A stretch of DNA of 64,000 nt from JAAZNF01 sp964561025 (GTDB lineage: Bacteria > Myxococcota > B64-G9). The notes beneath the pieces were generated by a model. It did not search any database. It was not told where the DNA came from and was given only the letters and a program-made list of their open reading frames with translations. The stretch spans positions 1 to 64,000 of the forward strand of contig CAZLNM010000010.1 of assembly GCA_964561025.1 (NCBI GenBank). Reading direction: 5' to 3'. Below are positions 7,444 through 15,798 of the stretch, in pieces. The translations under genes and the position numbers were made by a program. Every line of letters begins with the position of its first letter. Position 1 is the first letter of the stretch.

Positions 7444-10442
7444 ACTGCCGTGAAATCCGGGAACGCCTGGCGGAAGGCGCGGACGAGGTCCGCAACCAGC
7501 CGGAGATCGCCGCGCACCTCGGACAGTGCGATGCCTGCCGTGCCTTCGCCCAGAAGATCTCCGACGCCGACCGCGCCCTGAGAAACCTTTCCGCCCCGCG
7601 ACTGGATCCGGCCCTGGTGGACACGACCCTGCGCCGGGTGGAGAAGATCTCGCGAGTGCCGGCCCCGCGCCGGCGCCTGCGGTTCGCCTGGATGTTCGCC
7701 ACGGGTTCGATCTTGACCCTGGTGGGCGCATCCCTGTTCTTCATGAGCGGCAGGATGCGCGAACTCGTGGGAGTGTCGGCGAACGCCCTGGGCGGAAGCG
7801 AGGAGCCGACTCGCACGACCGAGCTCCACGGTCACCGCAACCTCAAAAACTTCGGTATCGCCCCGGCCTCTGGCCCACGGGGAGGCGAAGGGAGTGGTAG
7901 CGGATGGGGAAGTGGCGGCGCAGCGGCAAGGACCCAGAACGGCCAGGGCATCGGCGGACTGGCCGCTGCCCGGGACGATGACGGGGTGAAAGACCAGGAA
8001 GATAGCGGCAAGCTCTCAGGGGAGAAAGACAACGGCGTAGAGCGCCGCTCATTGGAGCTGGGCATCCGGTCGGGAAAGGCGGCCGCGGATCGCATACCCG
8101 CGAGCGCGCCTACCGGCCAAGACCAGCCCAACGACGGAAAGGTCGCCTCCACCGGCATGCTGACCGTGCTGCGCCAGCCGCCGGCCGACCGCTTCGTCAA
8201 ACTCGATGCGAAGAAACCCGTTGTGTCCTCTGAGCAGTCGCCGGTCGAGGAGGACAAGAGGGAACCCGCCAGCGAACTTCAACAGCGGCGTGCCCAGATC
8301 ATCCCCATCATCCGCACTCCGGAACCAAGCGCGCCGGAAAAACCCATCCACAAGCGGGCGCTGCCCGATTTGTCCGAGATCCAAGATGTTACGCTAGCCG
8401 AGAACAAGAATCGGGTAAGGCGCGAAGCCCCAGCAAAGTCGTCGCAGGACCCGACGGGGGAGTTGCTCGTGGACGGCGAGCGGGGCCGCCGCTCTCCCGC
8501 CGACGAGGCCGCGGCGACCACGCCCCGAGACGCCGTGGTCATGGGCTCGCTCGACAAGAGCGCCATCCGGCAGGTCATCCAGCGAAACCTGGGGCCGATC
8601 CAGAACTGCTTCTCGCGGGCCTTGCAGTCGAATCCAAACGCGGGCGGCAGGGGCACAGTGACCTTCACCATCCGGCCCGACGGCAGCGTCTCCGACGTGG
8701 ATGGACGCTTTTCGGATGCCGAACTCGGCGGCTGTGTCGCGGCGCAGGCCGGGCGCTGGCAATTCCCCGCGCCCAAAGGCGGCGGGGTCGTGCGCGTGAC
8801 CTACCCCTTCGTGTTCAAGTCGGCGGGCGATGACGCCGAAGCGAGCAGGGAGCAGGTGGCCGAGGAACTCGTGGAGCCGCCCGAGACGCCGCTGGACCAG
8901 CTCACTTTCATCCCGGCGCGCGGGTACTTCGAGAACACCTACCTGCCGGGCGATCCCGAGCTCGAGTGGCTTCGCGAGAGGCTTTCTCAGCTCCCGGGCG
9001 GCGTGGCCTTCGACCTGGTCGACGCCATCCGCCCCTACCGCCAGCCTTTCGACGCGCCGGCCGCGGACGGCCTGGCGGTGTTTTTGGCGGCGGACCGAAA
9101 GGGCGTGGAAGGCCCGGCGCGCCTCACCCTCCAGGTGGGCCTCAAGGGCTCGCTGCGCCACGCCCAGCGACGATCGGCGGTCACCGCCGCGCTGGTGGTG
9201 GATCTGACGTCGGTGCCGGACGAGGAGGCCCGGCGCTCGCTGTGGACCTTGGCGGACGCGCTGGCGGGTGAGATCCAGGCGGGCGACCGCTTCTTCCTGG
9301 TCGTGGCCGGCGTGCCCCGGCCGCTCAAGCTCAAGCCCTCCCAGTTCTCCTCGCTGGAGGTTCGCCGCGCCTTGGCGCAGGCCCTGGAGGAGCGAGAGAC
9401 GAAAGACGGCTCCCTGGGAAGCCTGGAAGGTGCGTTGCAGGCGGCGTACGACGCGGTGCGCGGCGAAGGTGGGACCGAGTCACCGCTCGGCGCCAACCAG
9501 GTGTTGCTGCTCAGCGCGGGAAACCTCGCTGGGGACACCGACACGCTCTCGCTTCTGGCCCACACCCGGGCGGTGGACGGTATCGGGCTCACCACCCTGG
9601 GCGTGGGCGGCGCGGTGGACGTGGAGGGGCTGCGCTCGCTGGCGCTTTCGGGCCAGGGGCGGTTCCGCGTGGTGAAGCCGGGCGAGGAGCGGCGGATCAT
9701 CGAGGGCGAGCTGGCCGCCTCCGGCTCGGTGGTGGCCCGGGCCATCCGCTTGCGTATCCGCCTCGCGCCCGGCGTGAAACTGATCTCGGTGCTCGGTTCC
9801 CGTTCCCTCGACGCGGTGGCCGCCGACCGCGTGCGCCAGGCCGAGCGGGCCATCGACCAGCGGGTGTCGCGCACCCTGGGGATCGAGGCCGACCGCGGCG
9901 ATGACGAGGACGGCATCCAGATCGTCATCCCCGCCTTCTTCGCCGGCGACGATCACGTGATCCTGCTCGACGTGGTGGTTCCCGGGCCTGGGCCGGTGGC
10001 CGACGTGCGGGCCCGCTACAAGGACCTGGTCAACCTCAAGAACGCCGTCTCCCAGGCCAGCCTGGTGCTGGCCGCCGGCGAGCGGCCGCTCGACCCGCTC
10101 AGCATCAACGTTCAGAAGAACCTGCTGGCCTTTCACCTGGCGCAGGATCTACGAAAGGCCGCCCAGAGCCTCGATGGGGGCCAGACGGAAGAGGCGACGG
10201 CGGGGCTGCGGCTCGCGACCGCCCGGATCGGTTGGCTGCTGCGGCGCACGCCGGAGTTGCAAAACGATCCCGAGCTGCGCCGCGACCGGCAGGCCCTGGC
10301 GCTGGCCCTGGCCGAGCTACGGGAGCGGATCGACGGCGGCGGGGACCTTTCGGACCTGGTGATCACCCTGGCCTACACGGGCCGGACCAAGCTACCGCCG
10401 CGCCGCGCCGAAAATGCGAAACCCTCGGAGGCGACCCCATGA
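7440..10442 (+). CDS. Anti-sigma zinc finger / AgmX domain / vWA fusion protein
   Basis: 1000 residues. The N-terminus has a ZAS-type anti-sigma zinc-finger motif (His26, Cys30, Cys33; HxxxCxxC). One membrane helix lies at about 82-103. A long low-complexity Gly/Ser/Lys/Glu linker leads to an AgmX/PglI-type domain at about 367-462 with Cys390 and Cys432. The second half resembles the YfbK-type vWA proteins (ARGYFENTYLPGDPELEWL, about residues 490-760), but the MIDAS start is changed to DLTSVPD, so metal binding is doubtful. A helical tail ends the protein. The ZAS part should hold the adjacent sigma factor at the membrane while the rest sits in the periplasm. It overlaps both neighbours by 4 bp. 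Confidence 0.85.
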   Translation: MNCREIRERLAEGADEVRNQPEIAAHLGQCDACRAFAQKISDADRALRNLSAPRLDPALVDTTLRRVEKISRVPAPRRRLRFAWMFATGSILTLVGASLFFMSGRMRELVGVSANALGGSEEPTRTTELHGHRNLKNFGIAPASGPRGGEGSGSGWGSGGAAARTQNGQGIGGLAAARDDDGVKDQEDSGKLSGEKDNGVERRSLELGIRSGKAAADRIPASAPTGQDQPNDGKVASTGMLTVLRQPPADRFVKLDAKKPVVSSEQSPVEEDKREPASELQQRRAQIIPIIRTPEPSAPEKPIHKRALPDLSEIQDVTLAENKNRVRREAPAKSSQDPTGELLVDGERGRRSPADEAAATTPRDAVVMGSLDKSAIRQVIQRNLGPIQNCFSRALQSNPNAGGRGTVTFTIRPDGSVSDVDGRFSDAELGGCVAAQAGRWQFPAPKGGGVVRVTYPFVFKSAGDDAEASREQVAEELVEPPETPLDQLTFIPARGYFENTYLPGDPELEWLRERLSQLPGGVAFDLVDAIRPYRQPFDAPAADGLAVFLAADRKGVEGPARLTLQVGLKGSLRHAQRRSAVTAALVVDLTSVPDEEARRSLWTLADALAGEIQAGDRFFLVVAGVPRPLKLKPSQFSSLEVRRALAQALEERETKDGSLGSLEGALQAAYDAVRGEGGTESPLGANQVLLLSAGNLAGDTDTLSLLAHTRAVDGIGLTTLGVGGAVDVEGLRSLALSGQGRFRVVKPGEERRIIEGELAASGSVVARAIRLRIRLAPGVKLISVLGSRSLDAVAADRVRQAERAIDQRVSRTLGIEADRGDDEDGIQIVIPAFFAGDDHVILLDVVVPGPGPVADVRARYKDLVNLKNAVSQASLVLAAGERPLDPLSINVQKNLLAFHLAQDLRKAAQSLDGGQTEEATAGLRLATARIGWLLRRTPELQNDPELRRDRQALALALAELRERIDGGGDLSDLVITLAYTGRTKLPPRRAENAKPSEATP

Positions 10443-13400
10443 AAACCCTGGTCCTGTTTTTCCTGTCCTGGTTCGGGATGTGGCCCCTGGCCGCGCGCGC
10501 CCAGGCCGCCGACGACGGCGGCGAGGTGCGCCTGCCGCTCAAGATGTTCTCCGATCTCGCGGCCAAGGCCGGCGACCCCAAGAAGCCGGCGGTGGCCCCG
10601 GCCACCTCGTACGCTCTGGCGCAGGCCGAGGTGGAGGTGACGCTCCCGGACGCCAGCGGCTCCCCCGCGAAGGTCGACGTCACGCTCACCGTCCACGTGC
10701 TCACCGACGAGTGGACCAGCGTGCCGTTGCTCCCCGTGGGAACATCGCTCTCCCGGGCCTTGCTCGACGAGGCTCCCATCGCCCTGTCCGCGCTGCGGGG
10801 CGATCTGGTGTGGTCCACCAACGCCCGCGGCACGCACGTGCTGAAGCTCTCCTATGCCGCGGCGGTGCGGGCCTCGCTCGGGGGGCAGTCGCTGGTCCTG
10901 CCCATCCCGGCGGCCTCGGCCATTTCCTTTACGGCTCGCATCCCCGGGTCCGGCCTCGACGTGGCGGTGATCCCCAGCGCGGGGTTCGAGACCTCTGAAG
11001 AAGACGGGCGTACGGTGGTGCGCGCCGCGGTGCCGACCGCCAGCGGCATCCAGGTCTCCTGGCGCGTGCCGGCGGAGCGCAAGGTGATCATCACCTCGGC
11101 CCGCTACGACGGCGCCCAGAAGGGCAAGGTGGTCGCCTGGCGGGCGCAGTTTGCGCTCCGCTCGCAGAGTTTCGAGAGCGTGACCGTGCCCATCCTGGGG
11201 CGCGGCGTGGCCGTGGCGGACGCGAAGCTCGACGGCAAACCCGCCGTCGTGCTGGAGGAAGGCGAATTCCTGGCGGTCCAGGTGCAAGGGGCCGGCCGGC
11301 ACGAGGTGGTGGTGGACTTCGAGACCCCCGTCTCCGAGGAAGGTGGGCCGCCGGGCACGCGCCTGTGGCTGCCCCGGCCGCCGCAGTCCACCTTCACCCT
11401 CAGCCTCCCCGGCAAGAAGGAGGTCAGCGTGCAACCGGCGGCCGGAGTGGATCTGGCCGTGCGCGGCGACCGCACCGTGGCCACCACGCACCTGCCGCCC
11501 AGCGACGAGGCGGTGTTCTCCTGGCCCGGGGCGCTGCCCGAGGCGGTCAAGGAGAACCTGCGCGCCAACGCCGAGGTGTACCACTTCGTGCGCGCCGAGG
11601 AGGGCGTGCTGCAGATCGAGGCCATCGTGGCCTACGAGGTCACCCGCGGCGCCACCAACCGCATCAGCGCCTTCCTGCCCGCCGGGGTGGTGGTCAACCG
11701 CGTCAGCGGCGACGGCGTGACCGAGTGGCGCGCCGAGAAAACTCCCCGCGGCCAGCAGCTGGCGGTGTTTCTGGATCGGGATGTGCGCGGCAGCTATCGC
11801 TTCCAGGTGTCCTACGAGATCCTGCTCGGCGGCGGCGGCGAGAAGGCCCCGGCGCAGGCCATCCCGCTGCTTCAGCCCGCGGAGGTGCACCGGCAGCGGG
11901 GCATGGTGGCCCTGCTCTCCGGGACCGAGCTGGAGGTGCGGCCGCAGAACGAGTCGGCCATGAACAAGGTGGGCGAGAACCAGATCCCGGCCTGGGCGCG
12001 CGAGGGCATCTCGCAAGCGGTGGCTCACACCTTCAAGTACGTGGAGCCCAGCGCCTCGCTCAGCGTGGTGCTGGCGCCGCCGGAGAAGAAGCGCGGCAAG
12101 TTCGACGCGGTGGTCGACACCCTGTTCTCGGTGGGCGACGGCGTGCTCAAGGCTTCGGCCTCGGTGGAGATCGCCATCAAGACCGGCAAGATCATGGACC
12201 TGGAGCTTTCGCTCCCGGAGAACATCAACCTGATCGGGGTCACCGCGCCGTCGCTGCGCGAGCACAAGGTGTCCGGCGAGGAGGGCAAGGCCCAGACGCT
12301 GGCGCTGCAGTTCACCCAGGAGATGGAGGGCACCCTGCGCATCGAGGTGGCCTACGAGCGCGGCATCGGGGCGGACGTGGAGAAGGTGCTGGTGCCGGCC
12401 ATCCACGTCCCCGGCGCGGACATGGAGCAGGGGCGGCTGGCGGTGGAGGCGCTCTCGGCGGTCGAGGTGCAGGCGCTGGAGTCCGACCGGGACACGCGGC
12501 TGCTGCCCCTGGACGTGCAGGAGCTGCCGCGGCAGCTCACCCTGCGCACCACCAACCCGGTGCTCATGGCCTACAAGTACGTGCACGCCGATCCGCCGTT
12601 TGCGTTGACGTTGGAGGTGCGGCGGCACGCCGAGCTCAAGGTGCAGGTGGCCAGCATCGACCGCGCCAGCTACCAGACGCTGTTCACCCGCCACGGGCTG
12701 TCACTCACACGGGTGAGCTACCAGATCCGCAACCGGCGCAAGCAGTTCTTGGCGGTGCAGCTACCGGAGGGGTCCGAGCTGTGGTCCGCGGAGCTCGCCG
12801 GGCAGCCGGTGAAGCCCGCCGCGGGCGCCAAGCCTTCCCAGATCCTGGTCCCGCTGGTGAACTCCGCCACGCCTTTCGCGGTGGAGATCGTGTACCGCAC
12901 CGGCGTGCCGAAACTCGGCTTCGCCGGCTGGCTGCGCGGCTCGCTGCCGGTCCCGGACGTGGTCGAGGCGCAGAGCAGCTGGGACGTGTTTTTGCCGGAT
13001 GACCTCGAGTACGGCCGGGTGGACACCAACATGCGCGTGGTGGTGGAGGCCGAACCGACCTCGGCACAGCCCGACATGAGCGCGGCGGCGCGCGCGCTGG
13101 CCGGCGAGGACACGGCAGCGGGCGAAACAACGGGCGGCGGCGGGGTGTTGCCGCTTCGCATGGACGTGCCGACCCACGGCATCCACTTCCGCTTCGAGAA
13201 GCTGTTTGCCAATCAGGGGGAGGAGGACAGCCGCTTCTCCATCCACTACTCTACCGGGGCGGCGCACGGGACCGGGGGGCTGCTGTTGTTCCTTTCCGTG
13301 CTGTGGCTCGGCCTGGCGGGGCTCGGCGCCGCCGGGATGGTGCGGGCGCGCCTGAACCGCGTGCTGGCGGCGCTGCTCTCGCTGGGCGCGCTGGCGCTGG

Positions 13401-13540
13401 CGGTGGTCTCGGTGGCGGTGCTCAACGCCTCCGCGGCCTGGGGAGTGGCCGGGGCCATCGTGGCCGCCGTCCTCGCGGTGGCGCAAAAGCTCCTCCCGCG
13501 CCTGCGTCGCTCCTCTCCACCACCGGTGACCACCGCCTGA
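10439..13540 (+). CDS. Large envelope protein of the ECF-sigma operon
   Basis: 1033 residues, starting with ATGA overlapping the anti-sigma fusion gene. It has a signal peptide (LVLFFLSWFGMWPLAARAQA) and about 900 residues of beta-rich, Val/Glu/Pro-rich sequence that should be periplasmic. Three hydrophobic helices follow at about 946-968, 974-995 and 1000-1015, then a basic tail. The large external part anchored by C-terminal helices suggests a structural or sensing role with the vWA protein. I do not recognise a named family. Co-translation with the sigma/anti-sigma pair makes a regulatory link very likely. Confidence 0.75.
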   Translation: MKTLVLFFLSWFGMWPLAARAQAADDGGEVRLPLKMFSDLAAKAGDPKKPAVAPATSYALAQAEVEVTLPDASGSPAKVDVTLTVHVLTDEWTSVPLLPVGTSLSRALLDEAPIALSALRGDLVWSTNARGTHVLKLSYAAAVRASLGGQSLVLPIPAASAISFTARIPGSGLDVAVIPSAGFETSEEDGRTVVRAAVPTASGIQVSWRVPAERKVIITSARYDGAQKGKVVAWRAQFALRSQSFESVTVPILGRGVAVADAKLDGKPAVVLEEGEFLAVQVQGAGRHEVVVDFETPVSEEGGPPGTRLWLPRPPQSTFTLSLPGKKEVSVQPAAGVDLAVRGDRTVATTHLPPSDEAVFSWPGALPEAVKENLRANAEVYHFVRAEEGVLQIEAIVAYEVTRGATNRISAFLPAGVVVNRVSGDGVTEWRAEKTPRGQQLAVFLDRDVRGSYRFQVSYEILLGGGGEKAPAQAIPLLQPAEVHRQRGMVALLSGTELEVRPQNESAMNKVGENQIPAWAREGISQAVAHTFKYVEPSASLSVVLAPPEKKRGKFDAVVDTLFSVGDGVLKASASVEIAIKTGKIMDLELSLPENINLIGVTAPSLREHKVSGEEGKAQTLALQFTQEMEGTLRIEVAYERGIGADVEKVLVPAIHVPGADMEQGRLAVEALSAVEVQALESDRDTRLLPLDVQELPRQLTLRTTNPVLMAYKYVHADPPFALTLEVRRHAELKVQVASIDRASYQTLFTRHGLSLTRVSYQIRNRRKQFLAVQLPEGSELWSAELAGQPVKPAAGAKPSQILVPLVNSATPFAVEIVYRTGVPKLGFAGWLRGSLPVPDVVEAQSSWDVFLPDDLEYGRVDTNMRVVVEAEPTSAQPDMSAAARALAGEDTAAGETTGGGGVLPLRMDVPTHGIHFRFEKLFANQGEEDSRFSIHYSTGAAHGTGGLLLFLSVLWLGLAGLGAAGMVRARLNRVLAALLSLGALALAVVSVAVLNASAAWGVAGAIVAAVLAVAQKLLPRLRRSSPPPVTTA

Positions 13541-13691
13541 AATTATCTTCTCTCCGGGCTGGTCCCCACGCTCCCGCATCACAAGGTCCAGATCGCGCGC
13601 GTGCATCGGATCACGCTCCGCTACCTCGACGGCGATGCCACCAGACGCTCGAGCTCCTTGGGGTCGCGCTGAATCGATGTGCGCTGGCGGA

Positions 13692-13723
13692 ACGGGTTCG
13701 TCCTGGGCATGATACGAACCCGT
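13692..13723. repeat. 10-bp inverted repeat between convergent genes
   Basis: Perfect arms ACGGGTTCGT (13692-13701) and ACGAACCCGT (13714-13723) with a 12-base loop lie in the 201-bp gap between two genes that converge. The position fits a bidirectional terminator, but there is no T-run on either strand. The rest of 13541-13741 shows no credible gene. Confidence 0.4.
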
Positions 13724-13741
13724 CCCAGTGATCGCGGGCTA

Positions 13742-15787
13742 CTAAGGGGCCAGGAAGAATTGGATCAGATCGGTGCGCATGGCCACCGTTCCGGCGCCGC
13801 AGTTCTGCAGCAGCATGGTGTGGGCGCCCTGCGGCACGGAGGCGCAGGCGCCCGGATCGTAGCTCTTGAGCCGGCTCGATGGCAGGGCCAGCGTCGCGCC
13901 CAGCAGGGCCGCGCCGTCTGACGGGAAAACCGCGTCACCAGCCACCATCTGCACCATCAGACGCTTGGTCCCGGCCGCGACGTCCGCCGCCAGTGTCCCG
14001 GCGAAGTTGATGGGATCGGCGGGGTCGAGCACCCACTGCGCCGTCAACAGGAATTGGGAAAACCCGGCGTCCCGGGCCAGATCCTGCGGCGCGCAGCGCG
14101 GGGGCGTCGTGTGGCAACAGGAGGCGTCGATGACTTGCGCGGCGCATAGAAATGGCGACAGCTCGGCGAGCAGAACTTGTGAAGTTCCCAGGGTCTGCGC
14201 CAGGCCGGCTGTCGGGGCGTTGAACACCGCGCGCCGGACCTCCGGGCTGAGCGCAGTGAACACGGCGCCGGTGACCGAGCCGAGTGAAACCCCGAGGAAG
14301 AAGATGCGATTGGGGTCGATGGCCAATCCCGCGCAAGTGTCCTCGGTGCAGTTTTTGAGCACCCGCACCAGTTGCATCAGGTCCGCGACCGTCTGGCGCA
14401 GGTTGTCCCGGGTGGCGAACAGGTCGCTGCTCATGACGGGGAAAAGCTGGTCGGCGTTCGTCTGGCCGTTCCTCACCAGCACTTGCCGGCCGCCGGCCAG
14501 CACGCCGTCCATGGCCACCAGCGCGAAGCCCGCCGCCCCCAGGTTGTTGGCCAGCGACAGCATGGCCAGCTTGTTGGCCGAGGTCGCCTGGGCGGGATCG
14601 GTGGGGGTGAGGGGATGCTGGAAGATCACCACCGGGTACGGTGGCGTCCGTCCTGCCGGCAGGCTGACCAACATGGGCACCGTCTGGCCCTGGCTGCCCT
14701 GCGGAACCGGCGGATCCGCCAGGAAGAATTCGCCGGGCACCCACTCGGGTTGGCCGCTCTTGGCCAGGTAGGGCAGCTCGATGGCGGCCGCCTGCTGGAA
14801 CCGGGGCGAGACGAAATCCGCCGAGATGAAGCGCGCGATCCCGGGACAGTTGGGCCCGGCGCCGATGGCGTCGCAGGAGAGGCCGAGCGCCCCGAGGAAC
14901 TGTTGCGGCGGCAGCGGCGGTACCGGCAGCGACGCGGCGGGGATGGTGACAGCACGGGTATCGAACGCCTCGCCGAACAGCCCCAGGCGATCGCGGATTT
15001 CCGCGAGCGCCGCCTGGGTCGACTGGGTGTTGAAGAGCCAACCGAGCACGATATCCTGGCGCGGGATGGCGAGCGCGTCGGCCGCGGCCAAGAGAGGCTT
15101 GTGCGTCTCCTGGAGCAGGCGCAGCGCGAGATCGGACTGCGCGGTCGCGCTGCGCACCAGCGTCCAGGCGTAGGAAGGGAGGACCTCGAAGCCCTCGCGG
15201 TCCCGGATGCCGCGCAGCAGCAGCACCCCGTACAGCCGGTCCGGCGCGAGCGCTCGCGGTACCTCGGGCCGATCCTGGAACACCGGGAGGAACACCACGC
15301 TCGGCACCGGCACCGGCGCGGCCTCGCAGCCGTGGATGAACTTGGGCGTCTGGGTCTGCACGGCTCGGATCGCGATGGGATGTTGCAAGTCCGGCGTGCG
15401 CGCCGGATCCGAGTACGGACCGAGATCGAGCAACAGGACGCGGTCCGCCAGCGTCGCCTCGTCCAGCGGGGCGGTGAAATACGCCTGGATGAACCCCTGC
15501 AAGAAGGTTCCGTACCCGTCGAGCCGCTCGATGCGGCGTAGCGTCTCCTCGGTCACCGATCCCGCCACCAGGCACTGCGATGGTCGGAGGCTGAGCGTGG
15601 GCGGCTGCGTGTCGTTGACCGCCAGGATGTTCGGCAGGGGGAGGATCGAGCGCGCGGGTTGGTCCGGATCCGGAGCGAAGTAGGCGGTGGTCGTGCCGAA
15701 GGTCTGTCCGCCGTCGCCTCCGCCCTGGCTTTCCAGACAGGCCGCGAACAGCAGAAAGGATAGATTGATGCCCAAGAGCTTTTTCAT
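13742..15787 (-). CDS. Lipoprotein lipase/esterase, Pla-1/VolA-like
   Basis: 681 residues; the ATG at 15787 has GGAGG 6 bp upstream. The lipobox LFAAC makes it a lipoprotein. The N-terminal region with SILPLPNILAVN followed by a description-like beta domain matches the virulence-factor lipase N-terminal domain found in Pla-1/cef and VolA lipases. The C-terminal part has the alpha/beta-hydrolase elbow GVSLGS with Ser501 as the likely nucleophile. Many Cys suggest disulfides. The probable role is hydrolysis of lipids at the cell surface. It lies 11 bp after the DUF3373-like gene, in the same operon. Confidence 0.75.
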   Translation of the reverse strand: MKKLLGINLSFLLFAACLESQGGGDGGQTFGTTTAYFAPDPDQPARSILPLPNILAVNDTQPPTLSLRPSQCLVAGSVTEETLRRIERLDGYGTFLQGFIQAYFTAPLDEATLADRVLLLDLGPYSDPARTPDLQHPIAIRAVQTQTPKFIHGCEAAPVPVPSVVFLPVFQDRPEVPRALAPDRLYGVLLLRGIRDREGFEVLPSYAWTLVRSATAQSDLALRLLQETHKPLLAAADALAIPRQDIVLGWLFNTQSTQAALAEIRDRLGLFGEAFDTRAVTIPAASLPVPPLPPQQFLGALGLSCDAIGAGPNCPGIARFISADFVSPRFQQAAAIELPYLAKSGQPEWVPGEFFLADPPVPQGSQGQTVPMLVSLPAGRTPPYPVVIFQHPLTPTDPAQATSANKLAMLSLANNLGAAGFALVAMDGVLAGGRQVLVRNGQTNADQLFPVMSSDLFATRDNLRQTVADLMQLVRVLKNCTEDTCAGLAIDPNRIFFLGVSLGSVTGAVFTALSPEVRRAVFNAPTAGLAQTLGTSQVLLAELSPFLCAAQVIDASCCHTTPPRCAPQDLARDAGFSQFLLTAQWVLDPADPINFAGTLAADVAAGTKRLMVQMVAGDAVFPSDGAALLGATLALPSSRLKSYDPGACASVPQGAHTMLLQNCGAGTVAMRTDLIQFFLAP

Positions 15788-15798
15788 GACGGCCTCCG

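Noticed and set aside
13600..13711. Short minus-strand frame of 29 codons
   Set aside because: No ribosome site, no similarity to any known family and shorter than expected for a gene; treated as non-coding.
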